14,906 bases of DNA from DATARH01 sp035504075. GTDB taxonomy: Bacteria; Pseudomonadota; Alphaproteobacteria; ATCC43930; CGMCC-115725. The notes below the pieces were generated by a model that was given only the letters and a program-made list of their open reading frames with translations, did not search any database and was not told the DNA's origin. Positions 1 to 7,330 of this stretch are shown piece by piece; position 1 is the stretch's first letter, and each line of letters begins with the position of its first letter. The translations under genes were made by a program, and so were the position numbers. Where the stretch lies: contig DATJSO010000192.1 in assembly GCA_035504075.1 (NCBI GenBank), forward strand, positions 1 to 14,906, read 5' to 3'.

Positions 1-1
1 C

Positions 2-2410
2 GCGACCCGCTATGGCGACGAGATCCGCCGGCGCTACCCGGATATCCCGCGCCGCGTGTCGGGCTACAATCTCGACGACCTGCTGCCGGAGAAGGGGTTC
101 AACGTCGCGCGCTCGCTGGTCGGCTCCGAGGGCACCTGCGCCTTGACCCTGAGCGCGACGGTGCGGCTGCTGGATTTCCCGCCGGCGCGTGCGCTGGTCG
201 TTCTCGCCTACGACGATGCTGCCCATGCGGCCGACGAGGTGGCCGAAATACGCCGCTTTGGTCCGATCGCGCTCGAAGGGTTTCAGCGTCACGTGATCGA
301 CAACATGGCGCTCAAGGGCAAACACCCGCGAGGCGCCGGCCTGCTGCCCGAGGCTGGCGCCTATCTCCTCGTCGAGTTCGGCGGCGAGGACCAAAAGGCG
401 GCAAATGCCAAGGCCGAGAACTCGTTTGCCGCTTTGAAGCGGCTCGGCACCGGCGCGCGCGACATGCGCCTCTTTGAAAAGGAGGAGCATCAACAAGCGA
501 TCTGGGAGGTGCGCGAATCGGGTGTCGGGGCAAGCCGCGTGCCCGAGACGGAGGAGGCCTGGCCGAGCTGGGAGGACGCGGCGGTCCCGCCGGAGAAACT
601 CGGCGATTACCTGCGCGATTTTGACAAGCTGAACCGCCGCTTCGAATACGCCTATACGCTGTTCGGCCATTTCGGCGACGGCTGCGTCCACACGAGGATG
701 ACCTTCGGGCTGAAGACTGCCGACGGTATCCGGAAGTTTCGCGCCTACATGCAGGAAGCGTCCGATCTTTGCCTGTCCTATGGCGGTTCTCTGTCCGGCG
801 AACATGGTGATGGCCAGGCGAAGGGGGAACTGCTGCCGAAAATGTTCGGCTCCGACCTGATCCAGGCATTTCGCGATTTCAAGACGATCTGGGACCCGCA
901 GTGGCGGATGAACCCCGGCAAGATCATCGATGCGCAACCGCTCGATGCCGACATCCGGCCGCATTTCGTGCCGCAGCCGGTTGCCACCCATTTCAAGTTT
1001 CCGGATGACGATTTTTCCTTCGGGCATGCGGCCGGACGCTGTTTCGGGGTCGGCAAATGCCGGGTGCTGGGCGGCCAGACGATGTGCCCGAGCTTTCAGG
1101 CGACGCGGGAGGAACGCCATTCGACGCGTGGCCGCGCGCACCTGTTGTTCGAGATGATGCGCGGCGAGGCGATCAAGGACGGCTGGCGCAGCGAGGCGGT
1201 GCGGGAGGCGCTCGATCTCTGCCTGCAATGCAAGGGCTGCAAGCACGATTGCCCCGTCTCGGTGGACATGGCGACCTACAAGGCCGAGTTTCTGTCGCAT
1301 TACTACCGGGGTCGGGTGCGGCCGCGCAGCGCCTACAGCATGGGGCTGGTGCACCGCTGGGCGCGCTTGGCGATGCGGGCGCCGGGTTTGGTCAATGCGC
1401 TGTTGCGGACGCCAGCAATCGGCCCAGCCGTGAAATTTGTCGCCGGCTTCACGCAGCAGCGACCGGTGCCGACCTTTGCGCCCGAGACGTTTCAGGCGTG
1501 GTGGGCTCGCCGGCGGCGGCCGCGCTCGAACGACCCGACGTTGCCGGCCGTCGTCCTGTGGCCGGACACGTTTTCCAACCATTTCCTGCCGCATACGCTG
1601 AAAGCGGCCGTAGCGGTGCTGGAGGATGCCGGGTATCGGGTGGCGGTGCCGCAGCAGCCCCTGTGCTGCGGCCGACCGCTTTACGATTACGGCATGCTCG
1701 ACCTGGCGAAAAAACAGCTGAACGAGATCCTCGCCGCGTTGCGGCCGGCGATCCGCGCCGGCATCCCGGTCGTCGGTGTCGAGCCGAGCTGCGTCTCGGT
1801 GTTTCGCGACGAGATGCCGAACCTGCTTGCCGGCGATGCCGATGCCGAACGGCTTGCCCGCCAGACCAAGACGCTCTGCGAGCTTTTGGTTGAAACACCG
1901 GGATGGCGGCCGCCGCGGCTGGCGCGCCCGGCGCTCTTGCACCTGCATTGCCACAGCAAGTCGGTGCTCGCCGCCGACGCCGAGCGCAAGATCCTGACCG
2001 AAATGGGCTTGGCGCTGCACCAGCCACCGGTGGGGTGCTGCGGCCAGGCAGGTTCGTTCGGCTACGAGGCGGAGCACTACCCGGTATCGATGCAGATAGC
2101 TGAGCAGGTGCTGTTGCCGGCCGTGCGCCGGAGCGGCGCCGATGCGCTTGTCGTCTCGGACGGTTTCAGCTGCCGCCAGCAGATCCGCGACGGCACCGGC
2201 CGCCGGGCATTTCACCCGGCAGAGGTGATCGCCCATGCGCTGCGCGGCGGGTTGTCCGAGGGCGGTGTTCCTGTGCCCGATGACGGCGCAGCAGCGCCGG
2301 TGATCGATGCCCGCATCCTCGCAATCGTCGCGGTCTCGCTCGCCGCCGCCGCGGGCGGCGCCGCGCTGCTTCGCAGCAAACTCCGCCGCCGCGCGCCGCA
2401 TCGCTCGTAA
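2..2410 (+). CDS. FAD-linked oxidase / Fe-S oxidoreductase fusion, D-lactate dehydrogenase type (5' partial)
   Basis: The reading frame is open from the window edge, so the N-terminal FAD-binding part is missing; 802 residues remain. It begins inside the FAD_binding_4 domain (SGYNLDDLLPE, then LVGSEGTCA). The FAD-linked oxidase C-terminal domain follows, with the GEHGDG signature near visible residues 266-271. An iron-sulfur region has Cys 347, 353 and 362, then C407-xx-C410-xx-C413-xxx-C417-P, a classic 4Fe-4S site. Two cysteine-rich CCG domains follow, with LCCG near 554-557 and GCCG near 678-681. This order is that of the large bacterial FAD/Fe-S D-2-hydroxyacid (D-lactate type) dehydrogenases, which oxidise a hydroxyacid and pass electrons to the respiratory chain. 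The exact substrate cannot be read from sequence. The last 40 or so residues are unusual: a hydrophobic stretch (ILAIVAVSLAAAAGGAALL) followed by RSKLRRR, resembling a C-terminal membrane anchor. Confidence 0.9.
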   Translation, partial: ATRYGDEIRRRYPDIPRRVSGYNLDDLLPEKGFNVARSLVGSEGTCALTLSATVRLLDFPPARALVVLAYDDAAHAADEVAEIRRFGPIALEGFQRHVIDNMALKGKHPRGAGLLPEAGAYLLVEFGGEDQKAANAKAENSFAALKRLGTGARDMRLFEKEEHQQAIWEVRESGVGASRVPETEEAWPSWEDAAVPPEKLGDYLRDFDKLNRRFEYAYTLFGHFGDGCVHTRMTFGLKTADGIRKFRAYMQEASDLCLSYGGSLSGEHGDGQAKGELLPKMFGSDLIQAFRDFKTIWDPQWRMNPGKIIDAQPLDADIRPHFVPQPVATHFKFPDDDFSFGHAAGRCFGVGKCRVLGGQTMCPSFQATREERHSTRGRAHLLFEMMRGEAIKDGWRSEAVREALDLCLQCKGCKHDCPVSVDMATYKAEFLSHYYRGRVRPRSAYSMGLVHRWARLAMRAPGLVNALLRTPAIGPAVKFVAGFTQQRPVPTFAPETFQAWWARRRRPRSNDPTLPAVVLWPDTFSNHFLPHTLKAAVAVLEDAGYRVAVPQQPLCCGRPLYDYGMLDLAKKQLNEILAALRPAIRAGIPVVGVEPSCVSVFRDEMPNLLAGDADAERLARQTKTLCELLVETPGWRPPRLARPALLHLHCHSKSVLAADAERKILTEMGLALHQPPVGCCGQAGSFGYEAEHYPVSMQIAEQVLLPAVRRSGADALVVSDGFSCRQQIRDGTGRRAFHPAEVIAHALRGGLSEGGVPVPDDGAAAPVIDARILAIVAVSLAAAAGGAALLRSKLRRRAPHRS

Positions 2411-2428
2411 GGCCGCGGCGGGCCGCTT

Positions 2429-2449
2429 GACCGGCGGCTTCGCCCGGTC
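2429..2449 (+). terminator. Hairpin after the FAD/Fe-S oxidoreductase gene
   Basis: GACCGG (2429-2434) and CCGGTC (2444-2449) form a perfect 6-bp stem around a 9-nt loop, 18 nt after the stop codon. No T-run follows, so intrinsic termination is uncertain. It may simply be a structured 3' end. Confidence 0.3.
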
Positions 2450-2462
2450 TAGAAACCGCCGC

Positions 2463-2488
2463 CGCGCGGCTCGTGCTTGGGCCGCGCG
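2463..2488 (+). other. GC-rich hairpin in the rpmB leader
   Basis: CGCGCGGC (2463-2470) and GCCGCGCG (2481-2488) form a perfect 8-bp stem around a 10-nt loop. It ends 23 nt before the rpmB start codon and 13 nt before its Shine-Dalgarno sequence. It could be a leader structure of rpmB or part of the 3' end of the preceding transcript; the sequence alone does not decide. Confidence 0.4.
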
Positions 2489-2511
2489 ATGTGTTTCGAG
2501 CGAGGTGCGGC

Positions 2512-2802
2512 ATGGCCCGCAGATGTCCCGTGACCGGCAAGGGCGCCCAGGTCGGCCACAACGTCAGCCATTCCAACATTCATACGAAGCGGCGCTTCCT
2601 GCCCAATCTGCAGACGATTTCGCTGTTGTCCGACACGATCGGGCCGGTACGGATGCGGTTATCGACGGCGGCGATACGCACGATCGAATTCAAGGGCGGC
2701 CTCGACGCATTTCTGAGCAGCACGGCGGACACCAAGCTGTCGCCCGAAATCCGCCGGCTGAAGCGGCGTATCGCCGCGGCCGCGGCGCGCCGGAGCGGAT
2801 AA
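2512..2802 (+). CDS. rpmB: 50S ribosomal protein L28
   Basis: A 96-residue protein with the L28 N-terminus MARRCPVTGKGAQVGHNVSH, the KRRFLPNL segment, then RLSTAAIRTIE, GGLDAFL and LSPEIRRLKRRI. The pattern and length match alphaproteobacterial L28, which binds 23S rRNA in the large subunit. The ATG at 2512 was chosen over an in-frame ATG at 2473 because family homology begins exactly at MARRC and GAGG (2502-2505) lies 6 nt upstream. It stands alone, 101 nt after the oxidoreductase gene and convergent with the FecR-like gene. The C-terminal Ala/Arg tail is typical of basic ribosomal proteins. Confidence 0.97.
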   Translation: MARRCPVTGKGAQVGHNVSHSNIHTKRRFLPNLQTISLLSDTIGPVRMRLSTAAIRTIEFKGGLDAFLSSTADTKLSPEIRRLKRRIAAAAARRSG

Positions 2803-2819
2803 CCGGGTCGATGCAGCGT

Positions 2820-2842
2820 ACCGGCGGGCAAAGCGCGCCGGT
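2820..2842. terminator. Hairpin between convergent rpmB and FecR-like genes
   Basis: ACCGGCG (2820-2826) pairs with CGCCGGT (2836-2842) around a 9-nt loop in the 40-nt gap between two converging stop codons. The position suits a bidirectional terminator. Neither strand shows a strong T-run. Confidence 0.4.
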
Positions 2843-4384
2843 TCAGCGGCGGCGGAACGCGGCAAATCGCAGATGCCGGCGCTCGCCGCGGTGGAACGAA
2901 GCACGGACAATCCGCAGCCGCTCGCGAGAGGGGCGGCGCGCCCGCCAGCCGACGGCAATGGCGCGGCGATGCGGCGGCAGGATGCGGGCCAGCACGCGTA
3001 CCGCCTCCGCTTTTTTGGCGGCCGTCGTGGGCGCGTGCCTCGCCTCGGCCGTCAGCATAGCCGCGCGCGGGACGGCCGGGGCGATGTCCGGCGACCCCGC
3101 CAGCAGCGGCGCGTTCTTTAACCGCTCCGCAGGCAATTGCACGATCGCCGGCGCAACCGGCTTGCCGGCGACAAAAACCGCGCGCGGCACCACCGTCGCA
3201 AATTCGCGGTTGCGGTAGGTGCCATCGATGACGCTGGCCGGCGGCGTGCCGTCGGTCGTCGGCCCGATCGCCGCGACATCGGCAACCGCGCCACGGTTGA
3301 GCCGGCGGATCGTCGCGAGATCGCTCGTATATCGCGGCCAATAAACCTCGCCGGGGGCAAGCGGAAACCAGCCGACGGCCGGGCCGCTCGCGTCCGGGTA
3401 ACTGATGCCGACGCCGGAGGTGCCCAGAAAGGCGACGGCGGCAGGCATGAATTCAGGGTCGGCGACGCGCGGCTCGCCGGGAACCCAGCCCCAGCGCCGG
3501 GTGCCGCCATCCGCCGGAAAGCGCGCCCAGCGCCCGTAATGCGACGGCGCAAAGCCCCATGCCCTGTCGTCGATCCAGGTCCAGCCCCAGGGCTCGATCC
3601 AGCGCCAATGGCCGAAGCGATAAGGCACCCAGTCGCTCGGCGCCGCGGTCGGAAACCACACCGCCCCGTAGCCGGTTACGTTCTGCCAGCGGCCGGCGCC
3701 AGCGAGCGCGGCATATCCGGTCATCTCGGGCGACACGTGCGCGAGTGCCGCCGATGCGTCGGCCGCCGCGTCGGCTGCCTGCCACCATTGGCTGAATGCA
3801 TCGGTCGCCGCGGCGTCGAGCTTTGTCAGAACCGGGTCGTCGGCGCCCAGTGCGCTCGCCTCCCCGGCGGCTATCGTGGTGCCGCTGCCGCTGCCGACAA
3901 ACCGGGCCTGCCCGCTGAACACCTCGAGCCGCACCGGCCCCTTCGCGTCGCCTGCGGCGATATCGTAATTGCCCGCGGTCTGGAGCCAAACCTGGCCGCG
4001 AGGCGTATCGACATCGATCGTGTGCGTCGGGTCGGCCGGTGACAGGGCGACCCCGATCCGTCCCTGATGCAGCAGCAGATGGAGGCCTGCCGCGGCGTCA
4101 AGCTGGCCCAGTTCGACTTCGCTGCCGGCCGCCAACGCGACTGTATCGGCGCCGAAGCGCAACTCGGCGCGACCATCGGCGTCGGCGCGCACCGCCATGC
4201 CGCCGGCAAGCGGCAGATCGACCTCTGCGGCACTCCATTGGCCGCCGGCCGAGCGTATCTGGATCCCGCCCTCGATGGCGACAACGCGGCCGACGAGCGG
4301 CTCGGGCGGCACCGATGCACAGACCGGCGCGGCACAGACCGCGGCCAGCAACAAAGACCATCCGAGAATTCGACCCCCGCCCAT
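2843..4384 (-). CDS. Secreted FecR-domain / DUF6600-like protein
   Basis: A 513-residue protein with a signal peptide (ILGWSLLLAAVCAAPVCA, residues about 6-23). A FecR-like beta-rich region at about 30-135 includes AIEGGIQIRSAGGQW and RAELRFGADTVALAAGSEVEL. A Trp/Tyr-rich region at about 225-320, with YRFGHWRWIEPWGWTW, WGFAPSHYGRW and RWGWVPGEP, is the hallmark of the DUF6600 family. The C-terminal 60-70 residues are Arg/His-rich and look disordered. Known family members are exported and of unknown function; FecR domains occur in surface and regulatory proteins. No TonB receptor or ECF sigma gene lies next to it, so a classical Fec signalling role is not supported. The ATG at 4384 precedes the signal peptide directly, but I see no clear Shine-Dalgarno sequence. 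It lies downstream of the ClC gene on the same strand, 195 nt apart, probably with its own promoter. Confidence 0.82.
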   Translation of the reverse strand: MGGGRILGWSLLLAAVCAAPVCASVPPEPLVGRVVAIEGGIQIRSAGGQWSAAEVDLPLAGGMAVRADADGRAELRFGADTVALAAGSEVELGQLDAAAGLHLLLHQGRIGVALSPADPTHTIDVDTPRGQVWLQTAGNYDIAAGDAKGPVRLEVFSGQARFVGSGSGTTIAAGEASALGADDPVLTKLDAAATDAFSQWWQAADAAADASAALAHVSPEMTGYAALAGAGRWQNVTGYGAVWFPTAAPSDWVPYRFGHWRWIEPWGWTWIDDRAWGFAPSHYGRWARFPADGGTRRWGWVPGEPRVADPEFMPAAVAFLGTSGVGISYPDASGPAVGWFPLAPGEVYWPRYTSDLATIRRLNRGAVADVAAIGPTTDGTPPASVIDGTYRNREFATVVPRAVFVAGKPVAPAIVQLPAERLKNAPLLAGSPDIAPAVPRAAMLTAEARHAPTTAAKKAEAVRVLARILPPHRRAIAVGWRARRPSRERLRIVRASFHRGERRHLRFAAFRRR

Positions 4385-4452
4385 CGGCAGAGCATAGCAT
4401 CGCGGATTTTCGATAAAACACCGCTTTTTGCAGCGACCCGAAATCGCCCAAT

Positions 4453-4489
4453 TCGTTAACGCGAAAACTCGTTAAGACTGGCCGCTTAA
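4453..4489. promoter_or_regulatory. AT-rich TCGTTAA repeat cluster upstream of the FecR-like gene
   Basis: TCGTTAA occurs twice in direct orientation (4453-4459 and 4469-4475), one period of 16 nt apart. TTAACG (4456-4461) and CGTTAA (4470-4475) are also inverted repeats, and another TTAA lies at 4486-4489. This AT-rich island sits 69-105 nt upstream of the FecR-like start codon in otherwise GC-rich DNA, so an operator or promoter is plausible. The TTAA spacings are 12 and 10 nt, not the 7 of a CtrA box. Confidence 0.35.
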
Positions 4490-4542
4490 ACGCCAGCAAT
4501 ACCGCGAATTTTCACGCTCTGTTCGAGGTTCCGGCGCGCTGC

Positions 4543-4566
4543 GCCGTCGCAGACGGAGACGACGGC
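4543..4566 (-). terminator. Hairpin after the ClC channel gene
   Basis: GCCGTCG (4543-4549) and CGACGGC (4560-4566) form a perfect 7-bp stem with a 10-nt loop, 13 nt beyond the ClC stop codon on the minus strand. No T-run follows, so this is only a candidate terminator. The rest of the 195-nt gap (4385-4579) holds the TCGTTAA cluster. Confidence 0.35.
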
Positions 4567-4579
4567 ACGCTTGTTGCGA

Positions 4580-6463
4580 TCAGTGCTCGGGGGCATGCGT
4601 TGCGTTGAACAGCGCCTCGTCGCCGAGTTCATCGCGATGCCGCGCTTCCAGTTCGCGGTAGTACCGGCGCAACGCGTAAGCCTCGCTCAGATAGCCGAGA
4701 AGATGACGGTCGCGGGGGTTGTCGACGACGGCCAGCACCTCGGCTGCCGATTCGATAAACCGGTCGAGCGTCTCACGCACCGGCTGGCCGGGCATCAGGA
4801 AATCGTCGGCGCCGCGCGCGACGTCGTTGACGGTTAGCGGCTCGCCCTCCACCAGTTCGGTGCCGTGCGCGTCGATAAGGTCGATATAGCCCTCGTATCC
4901 GCCCTGTTCGTCAGCGACGAAAACTCGCCTGCCGTCGGTGATCGGGAACTGCCGGCACAGATCGGCGAGCGGCATCTGGGGCGGTACGACCGCGAAATCC
5001 TGACGCATCAGCTTTGCGACTCGCAGATCGTGCAGCCAGCCGATATCGTGCGGGCTGTGCAACGCGACGCCGCGCAGGTGAAAGCGCCATGTCGCAAACG
5101 AATAGCCGAAGCAGTGGCGCACGACGAGCGCGGCGGCGATGACCGCAACGGTCACCCCCATCGTCGCCGAGAAATCGGTCGTCGCTTCGAGCACGAGAAA
5201 GATCATCGTCATCGGCGCGCCGACGATGCCAGCGGCGACCGAACCCATGCCGGCCAGCACAAACACGGCCTCGTCGGGCGGCGCCCACGGCAGATAGCGA
5301 TGGATTACCAGCGAGCAGGCGGCGCCGTAGATGCTGCCGAGATACAGCGAGGAACTGAACATGCCGCCGCGAAACCCGCTGCCGATCGACAGCGCCGACC
5401 CGACCGTTTTGAAGAAGATCAGCCCGAGCAGGACCCACAGCGTGAACCCGGTTGAGCCGGTCGCGATCATGTGCACGATGCCGCCGTGACCGCTGCCGAG
5501 AATCTCCGGAAAACCAAGCGCGCAAACGCCGAGCAGCAGACCGCCGGCCGCCGGGCGCAGCCACACCGGCAGCGACAGACGGCGCGCGCCCTGCTCGACA
5601 TAGGTGACGCCGAGCATTGCCGCGATCGACAGCATGCCGGCAACAACACCGATCACCGCCATGATCAGATAGCTCGCCGCGTGCAGATCGACCGGTGAAT
5701 AGACGATGAAAATCGGCTGTTCGCCGAACAGATCGCGGGTCACCATCGTCGCCATCAGCGCGGCGACGACGACCGGCACGAGCGTTGCCAGCGTATAGCT
5801 GCCGATGATCAGTTCGAATGCGTAGAACGCGCCGCACAGCGGCGCGTTGAATGCCGCGGCGATCGCGGCTGCGGCGCCGCAGCCGACGAAATTGCGCAGG
5901 TCGTTGCGGCGCAGGTGCAGCATCCTGCCGATGCGCGAAGCGGTGCCCGCGCCGAGCTGGGTATAAGCCGCTTCGAGGCCGACCGAAGCGCCGACACCGG
6001 CCGAAATTATGGTCATGACCGTCAGCCGCACGCTGTCGGTCAACGACATGCGGCCGCCGTGCAGTGCGTTGGCCTCGATCGCATCGACGATATCGCGCGG
6101 CCAGCGGCGGCGCAGAGCAAACGCGATCAGTCCATAGGCAAGGCCGCCGAGCGAGGGGACGAGCAATATCCGCCACGAGCTGATCGACAGCGCACCGCTT
6201 ATATGCTGCTCGATCGGCACGCCGAACAGGAAATGGTGAAATTCATCGACCATGTTGCGGGTCAGCGCGACACCGAATGCGATGACGACGCCGATCGCCG
6301 CCGCGACGACGGTCAAGCCGAGCTGACTGTCGCGGATATTGTGGCGCAGAAACAGGCGGGCGCGCGTACGCAGGTGCGGAATCGTGCGGCGGCGAGCGGA
6401 AAATTCGCGGTTGGGGACGGTTGCTTCGCCGTCGACGCGATCTTCTGGCGGGGCGATGCTCAC
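4580..6463 (-). CDS. ClC-family chloride channel/transporter with two C-terminal CBS domains
   Basis: A 627-residue inner-membrane protein. Many hydrophobic helices cover residues about 40-460. A pair of CBS domains follows: KLMRQDFAVVPPQMPLADLC to about residue 540, then VARGADDFLMPGQPVRETLD to about 605. ClC signatures are present in altered form: GASVGLEAAYTQLG stands where canonical proteins have G-R/K-E-G-P, and GFRGGMFSSSLYLG where they have G-x-F-x-P. The glutamate expected to gate the pore is kept. The family moves chloride or other anions, as channel or H+ antiporter; CBS domains usually sense nucleotides. The frame is open far upstream into the neighbouring gene. I place the start at GTG 6463, with GGGGA 5 nt upstream and a basic segment just before the first helix. 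GTG 6490 is an alternative. The gene is divergent from the lipoprotein operon. Confidence 0.88.
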   Translation of the reverse strand: MSIAPPEDRVDGEATVPNREFSARRRTIPHLRTRARLFLRHNIRDSQLGLTVVAAAIGVVIAFGVALTRNMVDEFHHFLFGVPIEQHISGALSISSWRILLVPSLGGLAYGLIAFALRRRWPRDIVDAIEANALHGGRMSLTDSVRLTVMTIISAGVGASVGLEAAYTQLGAGTASRIGRMLHLRRNDLRNFVGCGAAAAIAAAFNAPLCGAFYAFELIIGSYTLATLVPVVVAALMATMVTRDLFGEQPIFIVYSPVDLHAASYLIMAVIGVVAGMLSIAAMLGVTYVEQGARRLSLPVWLRPAAGGLLLGVCALGFPEILGSGHGGIVHMIATGSTGFTLWVLLGLIFFKTVGSALSIGSGFRGGMFSSSLYLGSIYGAACSLVIHRYLPWAPPDEAVFVLAGMGSVAAGIVGAPMTMIFLVLEATTDFSATMGVTVAVIAAALVVRHCFGYSFATWRFHLRGVALHSPHDIGWLHDLRVAKLMRQDFAVVPPQMPLADLCRQFPITDGRRVFVADEQGGYEGYIDLIDAHGTELVEGEPLTVNDVARGADDFLMPGQPVRETLDRFIESAAEVLAVVDNPRDRHLLGYLSEAYALRRYYRELEARHRDELGDEALFNATHAPEH

Positions 6464-6562
6464 CGCGATCCCCGAACCTTTTGGTTGCACGATCCGATAA
6501 CGAAATCCCGTCGCGGCGGCCGTGCGGCGCCGACCGACAGGGTCGAATAAAATTCCTAACGA

Positions 6563-6568
6563 ATTATA
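6563..6568 (-). promoter_or_regulatory. Perfect -10 box candidate for the ClC gene
   Basis: On the minus strand these bases read TATAAT, the consensus -10 hexamer, inside an AT-rich patch 100 nt upstream of the proposed ClC GTG. No good -35 hexamer lies at 16-18 nt, so the assignment is tentative. The remaining 256-nt divergent intergenic region (6464-6719) shows no other convincing element. Confidence 0.35.
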
Positions 6569-6719
6569 GCACGCTCCTGCTCCGCGTGCGTCTGCCGAGT
6601 ATCGCGATGCAGCATAATTTCCGGTCAGCCGGCCGATCACGGCGTTGTCGGCGCGACGGGGGCGACGGCGCGTCCCGGTTCGGGTAGAATCGCCGCAGCG
6701 ATCACCATCGGGCTGGCCG

Positions 6720-6962
6720 ATGTCACGGTTTACTGTGTTGCTGGCGCTGGCGCTCGCCGGCTGCGTGTTTGTCGGTTTCGGGCGGCCGCCCGACCCTGCA
6801 TCCGGCAACCTGCGCGACTGGCGATTTGCCACCGGCAAGCCGCCGACCCGCATCGAATACATCGCCGAGGTCGCTGCCTGTCGCGACGGCACGATCCTCG
6901 ACGCGCAGAGCAAGCCGCTTGATTCCTGCCTCGCCGATCTCGGCTTGCGGCGGATCAACTAG
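6720..6962 (+). CDS. Small putative lipoprotein
   Basis: An 80-residue protein that starts MSRFTVLLALALAGC. A short positive N-terminus, a hydrophobic core and the lipobox L-A-G-C, with Cys 15 as the expected lipidated residue, make it a probable lipoprotein. After this come about 65 polar residues with two further cysteines (AACRDG and DSCLADLG). I do not recognise the family. The ATG at 6720 was chosen because the signal sequence begins there; the frame extends upstream, but that stretch is Arg/Gly-rich and not signal-like. The Shine-Dalgarno sequence is weak. Its TAG stop overlaps the ribosome-binding site of the next gene, so the two are probably co-transcribed. Confidence 0.7.
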   Translation: MSRFTVLLALALAGCVFVGFGRPPDPASGNLRDWRFATGKPPTRIEYIAEVAACRDGTILDAQSKPLDSCLADLGLRRIN

Positions 6963-6973
6963 GGAGGCCGGCA

Positions 6974-7330
6974 ATGGCGCTGAAACGCATCGTGCTGGAG
7001 ATCGGCATGGGGACAAGCATCCGCAGCCGCGATTATACCAATGCCGCGGTGCGCGCATTGCGCGACGCGCTGTGGCACAATTCGCTGCCGGTCGCGACGG
7101 CGCTCGGGCAATCGGCCGACGCGATGCAGGTCGAGGTAACGATCGGCGTGCCGCGCCCCGACCGTGTCGACAAGGCCGCAGTGTTGGCGGTGCTGCCGCA
7201 CGGCGGCGGCACCGTCAATCTTGTCGAAGGGGGCCTCGAAATCGCCAATGACGAAGGCACCGGCGCGACCGTCCTGGCGCATGCTGCTGCGGTGGTCCGG
7301 CTCGATGTCCCGGTGGGGGGCGTGCGATGA
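6974..7330 (+). CDS. Lin0512-family protein, copy 1
   Basis: A 118-residue protein recognised from the Lin0512 family (TIGR02058/PF09585 type): ALKRIVLEIGMG, DYTNAAVRALRDAL, MQVEVTIGVPRPDRVD, VLPHGGGTVNLVEGGLE and a C-terminal A-x-A-x-V-R-L-D strand. The family is small, occurs scattered in bacteria and plants, and has no established biochemical function. AGGGAGG (6961-6967) lies 6 nt before the ATG, a strong ribosome-binding site that fixes the start. Its stop overlaps the start of a second copy in an ATGA arrangement, which indicates translational coupling. It probably belongs to a three-gene operon with the upstream lipoprotein. Confidence 0.8.
   Translation: MALKRIVLEIGMGTSIRSRDYTNAAVRALRDALWHNSLPVATALGQSADAMQVEVTIGVPRPDRVDKAAVLAVLPHGGGTVNLVEGGLEIANDEGTGATVLAHAAAVVRLDVPVGGVR

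Noticed and set aside
1057..1893. 278-residue plus-strand frame inside the FAD/Fe-S gene
   Set aside because: Alternate frame of a gene with all family motifs in frame; Ala/Gly/Arg-rich composition typical of high-GC shadows.
2307..3218. 303-residue plus-strand frame over rpmB and the FecR-like C-terminus
   Set aside because: Overlaps rpmB in another frame; Arg-rich, low-complexity shadow with no motif.
4456..4489. CtrA-binding site
   Set aside because: TTAA half-sites are 12 and 10 nt apart, while the CtrA consensus needs 7.
6464..6958. N-terminal extension of the ClC protein up to 6958
   Set aside because: That extension overlaps the lipoprotein gene, is Arg-rich without family similarity, and has no better start signal than GTG 6463.
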